The notes beneath the pieces were generated by a model. It saw only the letters and a program-made list of their open reading frames with translations, was not told the origin of the DNA and searched no databases. The translations under genes were made by a program, and so were the position numbers. A stretch of DNA of 64,000 bases from CAVRCT01 sp963719645 (GTDB taxonomy: Bacteria; Pseudomonadota; Gammaproteobacteria; DSM-16500), in NCBI GenBank assembly GCA_963719645.1, contig CAVRCT010000002.1:1-64000 (forward strand). Direction: 5' to 3'. Below, piece by piece: positions 16,466 to 26,358 of the stretch. The number at the start of each line of letters is the position of its first letter. Within the stretch, counting starts at the first letter, position 1.

Positions 16466-19400
16466 TTATCTCATTCCAACGCGAGGTAGATGCTTAGAAT
16501 CAGCTCGACTGTGAGAAGACGCAGCTACTTGTTGCAATTGCGGTTTAAATTTTTCACGCTGTTTTGCCAAAAATTTTAGTTGCTCTGCGTTTTTCGTTGC
16601 ATTCACACTAGGTAAATTCAGTAAAAATTCAAGACGTGCAGGTTGATATGGATAAGCATGTGCATAGCGGTCAAAAACTTGGACAACATACAAGTCCAAC
16701 AAATCACCGCAAAATTCTCTTGCTTTCGAAAAATGTGCTTCAGTTTTTTTATAATCTTCTACTTCATATTTTGCAGCATCTTTTTTTAACCGATCATCTT
16801 TCAGATCAGCTGGTAATTGTTGCATTGCAAGCAAACATCTTTCAGCAGAATCTATTTCTTTTAATGCTTTAAACATATTTTTTAAATGATGAAAAAGTGG
16901 CTTTCTACACTCATCTGGGTTGAAAGGATTTTTATTTTCTTTTTCTTCACGCAAATAATTTTTAATTGTTGATGCGGGATGTAGCATAAGCTGCATGATG
17001 ACACTTAAACTGATTGGAATATCAGCTTTTTCAGCTGGCGCAGAATATGAACCGCTTTTTTCACGACGAATCATGGTATCAAATGAAATACCTTTTTCAA
17101 GAGTCACTAAATCACGAGGATGATAGTCAAATTTAAAATCGGGGTGTTTTAGAAGCGTTTCAAAATGAGGCATCGTTGTTATATGTCTTCCATCTAAGGC
17201 AGTGATACGTTGAATAATTAAATCCAGTAAAACTAATACTTGCTGTGGTTGCAATTTTATATTTTTATTTTTAAGTAATTTAGTAAATAAATCACTTTCA
17301 TCATCTCTAATTATATATTTCATTGTATGCAAATTTTCACCACAACGAAATAAATCAAGATCAGGTCGTGCCAAAAATGCATCGAATAAGTAATAGAGTT
17401 CTTGGAGACTCTGGTTCGCTGAGGATCTTACTCGTGGATCACTTGCCGCTTTGAAATAATAACAAATTGCCATGCATAAAGAGGTCAATGCAGTCATTCC
17501 ATCATGTGTACCTTTCTCAGAAAGTGCATTTATACGTACTTCTTTACGTTGTAAAAGAACATTGACCGCATCAATTAATCGATTTTCCGTACAATGAAAT
17601 AATAATTCATTTGGCGGATTGTCTCGTACACATACCTCAACATTTGGATCAAGCTTGCTTAGATTTAACAGAACAACAATAATTCTATTCTGGTAAGCTC
17701 TATCTAATTGGAAAATAGCTTGCATCAACGTTTTTGCATTCTCAATCAAGCAAGGCTGATTTAGTAACGTTGTTGGATGTGCTAATAATTCTTCAATTAT
17801 TAATAGTATTCCTTGTGGACATGTAGAATAATCCACTTCCAAATCAAGATGGATACGTGGCAAATGTTTGATTAACAAATCAAGTGCAACATGGCCACTT
17901 TTATTTCGCATAGCAGGATCTGTTCCCCTTGCCAAAAGAAAAGCAGCAGTTGCCCATATTATTCCAGGATAATTCCACTCCATGTGTCGCCATTGTTTTT
18001 CTCCGTTATTGCACAATAAATGCAATACGCTATTTCCTTGCTTATCAGTATCATTTTCAGAGCCTTTATATTCTAAATGGCGCAATAGATGCGCTTGATA
18101 AAAATGACCTGCAAGTAAATAAGGCGTCTCCCCAGAATGAGTTCGCAGCGTTAACAGTTCTGGGAAAGAGGAATTCAAATGATCAACTACTCGATTAGCA
18201 CCCTCCACATTTCTAAATTCCACATAATTAGCAACAACATGATGCAGTACTGTCCAGCCGTTGTGATCTTGTGCTAACATTTTTGAGCTATTTTCTATTT
18301 TTAATTCTGTTAGCAAACATACATTGTTCCAGCATCCATTCTGCGCTGCATGATGCATTGGCAGCATACCTAGTTCATCCTGCTGGGAAATCTGCCACGC
18401 AAAAAAATCTGGGTAGCGACGCTGAATTTCTGCCAGACACTTAGAGGGTAGTAAAACAATTATTTTAAATAACCTTTGCCTGATTTCTTGTTGTTCAGGG
18501 TCGGCAACTACCGTAAAAAAATTCTCATCAAGACCTGCGCGTAATAGAAGAAGAATCGCATCGTCAAATCCAGCATTTTGTCTTGCATATTTGAATGTAT
18601 CTTTTTCCAATTCTAATAACCAAGGCATTCCAGCTTCATTTTGATATTGCTTTAGAGATTTTATTTGATTAATTAAAATATTGATTAATGGTAGATAAGA
18701 TCCATTTAGTTCTCTGAGAATCGTAAAAATAAGATAGAGTGCAGCCGGTATTTTATTAAAACTTAGAGAAATTTTTGTATGCGTTTTAGCTGCATGACGA
18801 GCGAAGATTTCTACTAGATTGGTTAAAATAGCATATGGGATGTTTTTTCGCATAAGATTATTTAACATATCTAAAAATTCATGTTCTTGCTCTGGCGTAA
18901 AAAATTTCGCGCCATGATTTTCTAAAAGTTGACAAATTTCATCATTGCCGCATAGCTTGGCAAATACGAGTAACGGTAATTTAAAAATGGTTGTAAAAAT
19001 TAAATCAAATCCAGGATTTCTTTCTAGGAATTCTGCAAGTTTTTGTTTATCCTGCGTTGCAATCCAAGTTTGAATTTCAAATTGATCTCGTACTAGTTGT
19101 TCAATATGAGAATCATTTGGAATCTCTATCAGGTTACCAAAATGTTCTTTGGCAACTTGCATAAAACACATTATGACTTCTTGCCTCGGGTTGTTTTTTA
19201 ATGCTGATAATATAACTTTCATATACGCAGCCATTTTTGCAATGAATTTATTTTTTGCACTTAATTCTTCGCTATTTTGCAGCTGCTGAGCCATTTCGTC
19301 CGATTGTAACATTTTAAGCATGTCATCTATGGGAGAACTTTTTTCATCTGCTGAATTGCTTTTTTCTTCTAATGAGTTTATTACTTTAAATTCTTGTGTA

Positions 19401-19987
19401 TTTGATGAATGTAAAGATTTAATTGATCGTGTTTTCATTCCATTGTCTAAAAAACCCTGAGGAGCTAAATGGTAAAAACAATTTGGCTGTGTCTTAACAA
19501 GAATAATGCCATTTTGGAAATTTTCACCCAATACGACATTTTGTGTGTTTGAGGTGTAAACTACTATTCTTACTTTTAAAAATTCACTTATCTGATTTAA
19601 GAGTTGAAATTCATCCAGTGGAATTCCAGGTACAGGTTGAGGTGCCTCTACCTTAGCGTCTCCTTTACTGTGCTTTCTTAAATCCATCAAACGGTTTTTT
19701 AGGATTTGTACTAATTCTTCAAACGTATTTCCATATATTTTTTTGCTAAATAATGCATGCCAAAACCGATAAATTTCTATTTCACTTGTTGATCCAAAAA
19801 GTTGAAAAGCAACTTCATTAAATTGTACTCGATTCTTTACGAGAGGTAGTAAGATGGCACAAATGATCGCTGGGAATAAATTACTTTCATCTGAAAATTC
19901 ATGTTTATCCGTTAATACGGCGACCCAATTTATTTCTGCATAATCTGTTAATGCCCGCATCGTTTTTAATGGTCGGAAAAATGCCAT
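16466..19987 (-). CDS. Very large ankyrin-repeat protein with OTU-like N-terminus; candidate effector
   Basis: The 1173-residue product is soluble and has no signal peptide. Residues about 537-710 hold ankyrin repeats: DELGMLPMHHAAQNG, DHNGWTVLHHVVANY, THSGETPYLLAGHFY, DKQGNSVLHLLCNNG and NKSGHVALDLLIKHL. Residues 20-180 recall an OTU deubiquitinase. There is a D33-ESNLFPAI block where active enzymes have D-G-N-C-L-F, a KVRIVVYTSN strand, and a closing NCFYH173LAP. The nucleophile position is not Cys here, so any OTU domain may be inactive or the likeness accidental. A long helical region fills 710-1173. Ankyrin proteins of this kind are frequent Dot/Icm effectors in Legionellales. Ankyrin assignment is firm; OTU and effector status are inference. 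Confidence 0.8.
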   Translation of the reverse strand: MAFFRPLKTMRALTDYAEINWVAVLTDKHEFSDESNLFPAIICAILLPLVKNRVQFNEVAFQLFGSTSEIEIYRFWHALFSKKIYGNTFEELVQILKNRLMDLRKHSKGDAKVEAPQPVPGIPLDEFQLLNQISEFLKVRIVVYTSNTQNVVLGENFQNGIILVKTQPNCFYHLAPQGFLDNGMKTRSIKSLHSSNTQEFKVINSLEEKSNSADEKSSPIDDMLKMLQSDEMAQQLQNSEELSAKNKFIAKMAAYMKVILSALKNNPRQEVIMCFMQVAKEHFGNLIEIPNDSHIEQLVRDQFEIQTWIATQDKQKLAEFLERNPGFDLIFTTIFKLPLLVFAKLCGNDEICQLLENHGAKFFTPEQEHEFLDMLNNLMRKNIPYAILTNLVEIFARHAAKTHTKISLSFNKIPAALYLIFTILRELNGSYLPLINILINQIKSLKQYQNEAGMPWLLELEKDTFKYARQNAGFDDAILLLLRAGLDENFFTVVADPEQQEIRQRLFKIIVLLPSKCLAEIQRRYPDFFAWQISQQDELGMLPMHHAAQNGCWNNVCLLTELKIENSSKMLAQDHNGWTVLHHVVANYVEFRNVEGANRVVDHLNSSFPELLTLRTHSGETPYLLAGHFYQAHLLRHLEYKGSENDTDKQGNSVLHLLCNNGEKQWRHMEWNYPGIIWATAAFLLARGTDPAMRNKSGHVALDLLIKHLPRIHLDLEVDYSTCPQGILLIIEELLAHPTTLLNQPCLIENAKTLMQAIFQLDRAYQNRIIVVLLNLSKLDPNVEVCVRDNPPNELLFHCTENRLIDAVNVLLQRKEVRINALSEKGTHDGMTALTSLCMAICYYFKAASDPRVRSSANQSLQELYYLFDAFLARPDLDLFRCGENLHTMKYIIRDDESDLFTKLLKNKNIKLQPQQVLVLLDLIIQRITALDGRHITTMPHFETLLKHPDFKFDYHPRDLVTLEKGISFDTMIRREKSGSYSAPAEKADIPISLSVIMQLMLHPASTIKNYLREEKENKNPFNPDECRKPLFHHLKNMFKALKEIDSAERCLLAMQQLPADLKDDRLKKDAAKYEVEDYKKTEAHFSKAREFCGDLLDLYVVQVFDRYAHAYPYQPARLEFLLNLPSVNATKNAEQLKFLAKQREKFKPQLQQVAASSHSRADSKHLPRVGMR

Positions 19988-20310
19988 GCTGAGTTAACCT
20001 CTTAATATTGATAAGGAACAAAATTGGGTATATTTTATACCATATTGAAAAATTTTACAATTTATTTGCCAAACTGTGGTATTCACAGAACCCCAATCAG
20101 AGGTTCTGCCCCCATTGTCTTAGAGCTTATTATTACTAGACGAAAGCCAATAGCTGTCAATCTAAGGAAGCGCTTGTTATTCCAAACGCTTTTCGATCCG
20201 AAGAATCTTCTGTAAATTACTGATGTTTAGCGAATGTAAGATATTCTAGCACCAAGATATTTATGCTAGTATCTCTATTAATCAAATAGATGCAGATTTT
20301 AGGAATCCTC
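19988..20310. other. Divergent gap with a hairpin and a repeat scrap
   Basis: Between the divergent ankyrin and S9 peptidase genes lies a hairpin CAGAACC..GGTTCTG near 20077-20100. Near 20180-20225 there is a string (GCTTTTCGATCCGAAGAATC ... TGATGTTTAGC) that resembles part of the repeat at 43805-43855. No gene is credible. Confidence 0.35.
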
Positions 20311-22323
20311 ATGAAAAAACTCATTGCAATAAGTCTTTATATTATCTCTTTTGCGGCTTTTGCCAGTTCATCCATCGACCAAACATTGCAATTTCCGCGC
20401 ATTGGTGATGTTGCAATTTCACCTAACGGCAAACAAATTGCATTTACTACTTCAAAGATTATTTCTGTTCCCCACGGTAAAAAGCGTCAATTTTTTCTGC
20501 ATTTAAAAGATGAAACGGGAAATGTTCTTTCTTTAGTGATCGATCAACATGTTTCTCTTCCTCTTTTTTCACCCAATGGTAAATCACTGGCTTATTTGAT
20601 TTCCGATGACAAAAATCAGATGATTGAAATTTATGATTTGCAAAATCAACACACTAAAAATTTAATTTCATTATCAGATCGCAATCTTTCCGCTTTTAAA
20701 TGGTCTCCGGATAGTCAATATATTGTTTTTGTGGCAAATAGTGAGGCTCCAAAAAAAGGTAAGTTGTTGGAGCCAATTAATGTTGCTAACGATTATCAAA
20801 ATAGCGCTCTCTATTTGATTTCAGTTCCTGCCAAACAAATTCAACCGATGCGTTTGACTCCAACAACAGTCAGTATTACTCAATCTTATATTCCAGCATT
20901 AGACGGTGGTTTCGATTGGTCACCCGATGGAAAAACAATTGCTTTTGCATATCAACCTCGCGAAGGGGCTGATTATGAATTACAAAGCAAAATTGCATTA
21001 CTTGATTTAACTCACCACAAAGTCATCAGATTACCTTACATGCAACAAAATGCGGGTATGCAACCTATTTACTCGCCAGACGGTCAGTGGCTTGCCTTTC
21101 GCTCGAATTTATCACAGAAGGAAAAGCTTTTTTATACCGATCCCATTAATAATTCCCGAATTTGTGTGATGCAAACAAGTAATTTCGCAACACATTGTTT
21201 AGCTAATACGCCGAATGAAGGCCCTTCATTAGTAGGATGGGCAGCCGATAGCCAATCAATTTATGTTTTGGATTGGTATAAAGCAGTCGGCTCACAAATA
21301 TATCAATTAAGTTTAACAGCAAAGTTGCCCATCAAAACGATTACAAAGGAGGACGGTTTTATTGAGCCACTAGCACTTGCATACAATACATCTCTTGGAA
21401 TTTTTGCCTATGGCTTTGAAACGCCTCAAACAGCGCCCGAAATTTATCAACTTAATACAAATCCCTATCAACAAAAACAAATAACACATTTGCAGTCAGC
21501 GCAATCCAATATAATAGGGCATGCAGATATTGTGCATTGGTCTTCACAAGATAAATTAGAGATGGAAGGTGTCCTTTACACGCCAGCCAATTTTACCCAA
21601 TCCAAAAAATATCCTTTATTAGTAGTGGTTCATGGCGGTCCTGCGGGCGCTTTTGCAAAACGCTATATAGGTGGTTGTGATGAATTTGGTGAAATGATTT
21701 TACCCTCTTGTCTTAAAAATTTATTGGATTTAGGCTTTGTCATTTTTGAACCGAATTATCGCGGTAGCACAGGTTATGGCTTGGCATTTCGTTGGGCGAA
21801 TGTTCATGATTTCGGTGGGGGAGATTACCAAGATATTATGACAGGTATTGATTCATTGATTGCGAAAGGTATTGCAGATCCAGATCACTTAGCAATATTT
21901 GGTTGGAGTTATGGTGGCTATATGACTGCATGGGCGGTGACTCAAAGCAATCGCTTCAAAGCTGCAGTGGAAGGTTCCGGCTTAACAGATTTAGTTTCTT
22001 TTTCAGGAACAACGGATATTCCTTATTATCTCCACTATTACTTAGAATCGACGCTCTGGGATGATAGTAAATTGTATCTACAGCGATCACCCATTTTCAA
22101 TACGAAAAAAGTAACGACACCGCTGCTTATTTTACAGGGTCAGGAAGATGTTCGCGTTCCTCTTTCACAATCGTATGAATTCTATCACGCCTTACAAGCT
22201 CAGCATAAAAATGTTCAGATGCAAGTATACCCACAAACAGGGCATATCTTGACGGATGCAAATATTATTTACGCCAGTGTCGTGGCAACAGACGAATGGT
22301 TAAAGCAAGCGATTTCAAAATGA
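20311..22323 (+). CDS. Secreted S9 family prolyl oligopeptidase / acylaminoacyl peptidase
   Basis: The 670-residue product has a signal peptide (MKKLIAISLYIISFAAFA), and a seven-bladed TolB-like beta-propeller with repeats such as AFKWSPDSQYIVFVA, GFDWSPDGKTIAFAY and MQPIYSPDGQWLAFRS. The C-terminal alpha/beta-hydrolase domain has the oxyanion strand VVVHGGPAGAF, nucleophile motif GWSYGGYMTA, Asp in GQEDVRVPLSQS and His in QTGHIL. It should cleave short peptides in the periplasm or outside the cell. The ATG at 20311 has AGGA six bases upstream and starts the signal peptide. It converges on the next gene with 12 bases between stops. Confidence 0.93.
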   Translation: MKKLIAISLYIISFAAFASSSIDQTLQFPRIGDVAISPNGKQIAFTTSKIISVPHGKKRQFFLHLKDETGNVLSLVIDQHVSLPLFSPNGKSLAYLISDDKNQMIEIYDLQNQHTKNLISLSDRNLSAFKWSPDSQYIVFVANSEAPKKGKLLEPINVANDYQNSALYLISVPAKQIQPMRLTPTTVSITQSYIPALDGGFDWSPDGKTIAFAYQPREGADYELQSKIALLDLTHHKVIRLPYMQQNAGMQPIYSPDGQWLAFRSNLSQKEKLFYTDPINNSRICVMQTSNFATHCLANTPNEGPSLVGWAADSQSIYVLDWYKAVGSQIYQLSLTAKLPIKTITKEDGFIEPLALAYNTSLGIFAYGFETPQTAPEIYQLNTNPYQQKQITHLQSAQSNIIGHADIVHWSSQDKLEMEGVLYTPANFTQSKKYPLLVVVHGGPAGAFAKRYIGGCDEFGEMILPSCLKNLLDLGFVIFEPNYRGSTGYGLAFRWANVHDFGGGDYQDIMTGIDSLIAKGIADPDHLAIFGWSYGGYMTAWAVTQSNRFKAAVEGSGLTDLVSFSGTTDIPYYLHYYLESTLWDDSKLYLQRSPIFNTKKVTTPLLILQGQEDVRVPLSQSYEFYHALQAQHKNVQMQVYPQTGHILTDANIIYASVVATDEWLKQAISK

Positions 22324-22335
22324 GAGATGAGATAT

Positions 22336-23604
22336 TCAAATCTTCATTTTAAAATTACTATCAACTAATTCTTTCGTTTTTGATTGGATAGTTGAAAATA
22401 GCAACACTTGATAAGTTGACAATAAAACAGTATTCATTTCATGTTTATTCGCCAGAATTTTATCTGGGAGAATAGGGGAGGATGCTGTAAACAAATCAGA
22501 TTCCTCGTTATTTAGCATCATTGATTTACCTGTAGTTTGTACTGAGAGGTCATTAACTTTACTTTCCTCAGTTAGCCTCTTAGACAAATACAAATGAGTT
22601 TGCGCTTTACAACTTTTCACCTCGTCATGTTTATTTCCAGATTGTTCTGGAGTCATTTTTATTTGATTATTTGTTATTTTAAACCCATCAAGAAATCTTC
22701 CCATTCTCGAACACAATCCTCCTAAAATACTTATGCTAGTTGTAATGATTGTGACCGCCGTTATTACACCCATCAAACCAACAAACAGATAGGGTTGAGC
22801 AATTACTAACATAGCAAGCACTACTATTCCGATACATAACCCAATACTGACACCACCCAATGAACCACGATACTCATTTTTTCTTTTCAAAACTACTTTT
22901 TTAACGACCTCGTCAGTGGTTGAATTCGCATAAATATAATTTCTAGCCTTTGTTGCATAATCTGCTGTTGAAATCATTGTGCTTGTAAAGCTACTAACAA
23001 AAAGTATACCGGCAAACCACAAAGGCAAGGCGGCGCCACCCGTTAAACAAGTTGCTGCAAATAAAGCAAAAATGACAGACCCAATGATGACGCTTGCTAG
23101 TGCAGTTAAACTGATAACATATACTTCACTAGAAAGACGCATTGATTTCTTATCGACACAACTTCCTAAACGATTACCGATACCACCAAAGATACCTATC
23201 TGTGTAACGACAAAAAAAGTATTTGCTAATCCACATAGCGCAGCTGTGAAGGGAAGCGAAACGTTAAGAAGAGATAACACAATGCCAATCACTAAACCCA
23301 CCGTCACACCTAAGACAGTACCGATATACTCTCGATTAAAGTATGACTTATGTGTTGAATAATCTTTTTCACGCGTTTGGCGAATAGTCATAGAAGTAGC
23401 GAAATAGGTAGAACCCGATACTAAACTGCCTATCAATGCAAAAGGTGGCAACAGATCTAAAAACCAGTTTTTACTTAATAACTCAGTCGAATCCAAACCG
23501 TATAAAATTGCCAACAAAATGAGTGAAATGGGCAGAATCACTAAAACAGTTTTTCCATATGAATCCAGCTTGCGCAATCGAACACTAATCGATTTTACTG
23601 ACAT
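22336..23604 (-). CDS. Hypothetical multi-pass membrane protein
   Basis: The 422-residue product has eight or more membrane segments arranged as pairs, with two similar halves (IGTVLGVTVGLVIGIVLSLL and GSLGGVSIGLCIGIVVLAML), suggesting an internal duplication. The C-terminal 130 residues are soluble and polar. No family is recognised. The ATG at 23604 is preferred over the GTG at 23616 because GGAG lies eight bases before it. A piece of this gene's DNA (around 22663-22730) recurs, diverged, at 26290-26358. Confidence 0.6.
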   Translation of the reverse strand: MSVKSISVRLRKLDSYGKTVLVILPISLILLAILYGLDSTELLSKNWFLDLLPPFALIGSLVSGSTYFATSMTIRQTREKDYSTHKSYFNREYIGTVLGVTVGLVIGIVLSLLNVSLPFTAALCGLANTFFVVTQIGIFGGIGNRLGSCVDKKSMRLSSEVYVISLTALASVIIGSVIFALFAATCLTGGAALPLWFAGILFVSSFTSTMISTADYATKARNYIYANSTTDEVVKKVVLKRKNEYRGSLGGVSIGLCIGIVVLAMLVIAQPYLFVGLMGVITAVTIITTSISILGGLCSRMGRFLDGFKITNNQIKMTPEQSGNKHDEVKSCKAQTHLYLSKRLTEESKVNDLSVQTTGKSMMLNNEESDLFTASSPILPDKILANKHEMNTVLLSTYQVLLFSTIQSKTKELVDSNFKMKI

Positions 23605-23826
23605 ACTCTGCTCCACATTATGACAGGCTCATTTTATGTGGCAAATGTTACGAAAATATTACATTCACAAGTAATGTATTTTCAAAAATTACTTTTTCCT
23701 CATAAGTTGGCATTGGCGAAATCAAAATTGAAATTTTGTGATGTTTCGGCAGCATTATGCAAATCACATAAATTTGCCGAAAGATCACGTTTTTAAACAG
23801 ATGAATGATTACTTTGCGTCAATTAA

Positions 23827-24585
23827 TCAGGATAATTCCCGCTCCGCAAAAATTTTCATTGCTGCTGTCAAAAAATGTAATAGCTGAGGATGGAGATCCG
23901 CATAAAATTTTACAAAGTCAGGATGTGAGCCATAAAACTTACTTAGGCCAACGTACGTTTCTCTATTAGGAGTCCAAAGTTGGCAAGTCAGATCATAATG
24001 TTTCTGTATTAATGTCTGTACTTCAGGCGAAGCAGGATCAAGACCCTTTTTTATAGTAGAGACTAATTTAGCATGAATATTATCGCCTTGTTTTTTATTA
24101 TCAAGCCATTCTTCTTTACCCCAATCAGCGACTGTTGCTCTACAACGATTAATTTCAATTTCGCTCACACCGCTTTCAATTAAAAAATTTTCATACATTC
24201 TTTGTTTGTCATCTGTAAAGCCATGAAATATTTCTTCAAGTTTCATCATTTTCTTTCCTCTTAAATGTGCAATGGTTTTGTCGAGAGTATTAATCAACTG
24301 TTTGGTATGCGTGAGATTTTGGCTTAATACCTGTCGATGCGATTCCAACGCAGCAACTTTATCAAAATCAGGACTGGTAATAACCCGTTGAATTTCACTC
24401 AATTTAAATCCCAGTTCACGGAAAAATAAAATTTGTTGCAGCAGCAAAAGCTGCGTTTCTTCATAATAACGATATTGATTGTCGCCATAAAATGCGGGCT
24501 TTAACAAATCAATTTCATCGTAAAAATGAAGCGTACGAACACTGATGCCCGAAAGCTTTGCTACTTGTTTTACCGTATAAGACAT
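23827..24585 (-). CDS. MerR family regulator with TipAS drug-binding domain
   Basis: The 252-residue protein has an N-terminal MerR winged-helix domain (YTVKQVAKLSGISVRTLHFYD..DNQYRYYEE), a coiled-coil dimerisation helix (about 75-115) and a C-terminal TipAS-type antibiotic-recognition domain (FTDDKQRMYENFL...; HPDFVKFYADLHPQLLHFLTAAMK). Such regulators, for example TipAL and Mta, twist promoters with overlong spacers when a drug binds. Its own promoter has exactly that structure (24613-24643), so autoregulation is likely. No resistance gene is directly attached; the regulated target may be itself or elsewhere. GGAG precedes the ATG by eight bases. Confidence 0.92.
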   Translation of the reverse strand: MSYTVKQVAKLSGISVRTLHFYDEIDLLKPAFYGDNQYRYYEETQLLLLQQILFFRELGFKLSEIQRVITSPDFDKVAALESHRQVLSQNLTHTKQLINTLDKTIAHLRGKKMMKLEEIFHGFTDDKQRMYENFLIESGVSEIEINRCRATVADWGKEEWLDNKKQGDNIHAKLVSTIKKGLDPASPEVQTLIQKHYDLTCQLWTPNRETYVGLSKFYGSHPDFVKFYADLHPQLLHFLTAAMKIFAERELS

Positions 24586-24612
24586 AAGATTTCTCCGCAG
24601 TTGACCCCTGCC

Positions 24613-24643
24613 ACACTAAGAGATGACGTTACGTGAGGGTCAA
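24613..24643 (-). promoter_or_regulatory. MerR-type promoter with 19-bp spacer
   Basis: On the minus strand -35 TTGACC (24638-24643) and -10 TAGTGT (24613-24618) are separated by exactly 19 bases. The spacer begins CTCACGTAACGTCA, an imperfect palindrome of the kind MerR-family dimers bind. The whole lies 28 bases before the start codon of the merR-tipAS gene. The remainder of the 335-base divergent gap is AT-rich with no gene. Confidence 0.75.
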
Positions 24644-24920
24644 GTGTATTTTTTCACTATATCACTAAATAGTTCCTCATAACTCACCATCCTTAGAGTT
24701 TCTTCTTCTATTTTCAACTGTTGATTTTCTGTTGAGATAAATTCATATCACATTAATTTGATTACATTATTTTTTAGAAAAAGGGTCAAAAATGGTAATA
24801 TAACGAATTTGATTTGAAATAATAACAGTGTTATTTTTATTAATTGCTAAAATGACAAATTTCTGTTTTTATTACTGACTAGTCATTGATCTTATTGCAG
24901 AGAAATAATGGAGTATCTGA

Positions 24921-26081
24921 ATGCAAAACTGTAAACAGTTAAAGTTTTTCCTAAGGATTGGATTGTTCACTCTATTTTTTACAAACTGTTTCGCAAGTAA
25001 CTTTGAAAACGCAGAGATAAATCATGAATTGACTGTTGCAATGACAGCATATCGAGTACCGGTTGTTGGATATGCAATTATAAAAAATTACAAAATTGTT
25101 GCAGTTAAAACCATCTCCATCGATCCAAAATTAAACGTTTCCAATGATTCACTTTTTCAAGCAGCCTCTATTAGCAAAAGTATTAGTGCTTATGGTGCTC
25201 TGAAATTAGTCTCGCAAGGAAAGTTAAGTCTTGATGAATCTGTTAATGCTAAATTAACAACATGGCAGATTCCTGTGAATAAATATAATAAGAATAATCC
25301 CGTGACATTACGACAACTGTTAGATATGACATCTGGATTATCAGTTTCAGGGTTTCCAGGTCAGGTTCAGGGTGAAGAGTTACCCTCACTTAAGGATGTA
25401 TTAGATGGAGAACCGCCAGCTAATACTCCTCCCATACGAGTATTTTATAAGCCAGGTACACACTATTTTTACTCCGGTGGCGCTTTTCAAGTGTTGGAGA
25501 AACTGATAGAAGATTCAACTAAACAACCATTTCAACGTTGGATTGGCAATGAAATATTTAAACCATTAAGTATGGATAACAGCATATTCCAATATCCACT
25601 CAGTGAAAAATTAGCATCAGTTGCTGTACCCGGATTTTTAAATGATGGAACGATGATAAAAGGTGGGTGGAATAATTATGCAATTGCTGGAGCGGGTGGT
25701 GCATGGTCAACGCCAAGAGACTTAGCAAAATTTGCTATTAATATTTCAAATTCATACCGTGGAAAAGAACATAACATAATTTCAAAATCCATTGCATCAG
25801 AAATATTGACTCGACAAAAAAATACGGATTACGGCCTTGGCGTTGTAGTGAATGGTGAAGGTAGGTCTTTAAACTTTAGAAAAGCAGGGCACAATGCAGG
25901 TTATCATAATGAAATGATTATGTTTCCAAACAGTGGAGATGGTGTTGTCATCATGACAAATTCTGAAAATGGTGAGTACATTATCAACTATCTTATTCCT
26001 TTGATTGCTCAAAAATACTATTGGCCTTGTTATTTCCCCTATTTTGATGAACTTATCGTAATCCCTAAGCGTGCTTGTTAA
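24921..26081 (+). CDS. Secreted beta-lactamase-related serine hydrolase (class C / PBP-like)
   Basis: The 386-residue product has a signal peptide (KFFLRIGLFTLFFTNCFA) and a serine beta-lactamase/D,D-peptidase fold: nucleophile motif S-x-x-K in AASISKSISAYG, second motif YSG in YFYSGGAFQVLE, and the third-strand motif HNAG in RKAGHNAGYHNEM. The HxG rather than KTG, and YSG rather than YxN, fit esterase/peptidase members of Pfam Beta-lactamase more than true AmpC enzymes, so drug resistance is not implied. GGAG lies seven bases before the ATG. It is divergent from the merR gene. Confidence 0.85.
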   Translation: MQNCKQLKFFLRIGLFTLFFTNCFASNFENAEINHELTVAMTAYRVPVVGYAIIKNYKIVAVKTISIDPKLNVSNDSLFQAASISKSISAYGALKLVSQGKLSLDESVNAKLTTWQIPVNKYNKNNPVTLRQLLDMTSGLSVSGFPGQVQGEELPSLKDVLDGEPPANTPPIRVFYKPGTHYFYSGGAFQVLEKLIEDSTKQPFQRWIGNEIFKPLSMDNSIFQYPLSEKLASVAVPGFLNDGTMIKGGWNNYAIAGAGGAWSTPRDLAKFAINISNSYRGKEHNIISKSIASEILTRQKNTDYGLGVVVNGEGRSLNFRKAGHNAGYHNEMIMFPNSGDGVVIMTNSENGEYIINYLIPLIAQKYYWPCYFPYFDELIVIPKRAC

Positions 26082-26151
26082 GATCAGCGCTAAAAGAAAA
26101 GTTTTGATACCGTTTTTTTCAAAAATTGAGGCCTGACTTCAAAGGTACAGA

Positions 26152-26243
26152 AGACTTAAGAACTGTCGTATCGGAATTTACTGGCGCTTAATAAGCGCTT
26201 TTTTGCAAATTTAACCCCAGTAAATTCCTTGATCCATTTCTGC
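26152..26243. repeat. Left half of the large palindromic element
   Basis: From ACTTAAGAACTGTCG to the CTTGATCCAT stretch it follows bases 2956-3045 of the 442-bp element, including the TTACTGGCGCTTAAT hairpin arm, with several substitutions. The right half is missing, the mirror of the copy at 11674. Confidence 0.75.
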
Positions 26244-26289
26244 GATAGAAAAAATAAGCATCGTCAAAATCTGACAGTAACTCCCGCTT

Positions 26290-26358
26290 TTTATTTGATT
26301 ATTTTTTATTTTAAACCCATCAAGAAATATTCCAATACTCGAACAAAATCCTCCTACA
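26290..26358. pseudogene. Diverged scrap of the 22336-23604 membrane-protein gene
   Basis: The run TTTTAAACCCATCAAGAAAT with the following TCGAACA and AATCCTCCTA is also present at 22677-22725 inside the membrane-protein gene, with a few substitutions. About 65 bases match, in the same orientation. It is a duplicated fragment, not a gene. Confidence 0.7.

Noticed and set aside
19988..20015. A PmrA box before the ankyrin gene (CTTAATATT at about 20001)
   Set aside because: Only one half site is present; the neighbouring TTAA is at the wrong spacing.
20024..20215. A 63-codon frame between the ankyrin and S9 genes
   Set aside because: No ribosome site and no protein-like features; it overlaps a repeat scrap.
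24921..26081. Calling the serine hydrolase an AmpC beta-lactamase
   Set aside because: The second and third motifs are YSG and HNAG, unlike the YxN and KTG of class C enzymes, so resistance cannot be claimed.
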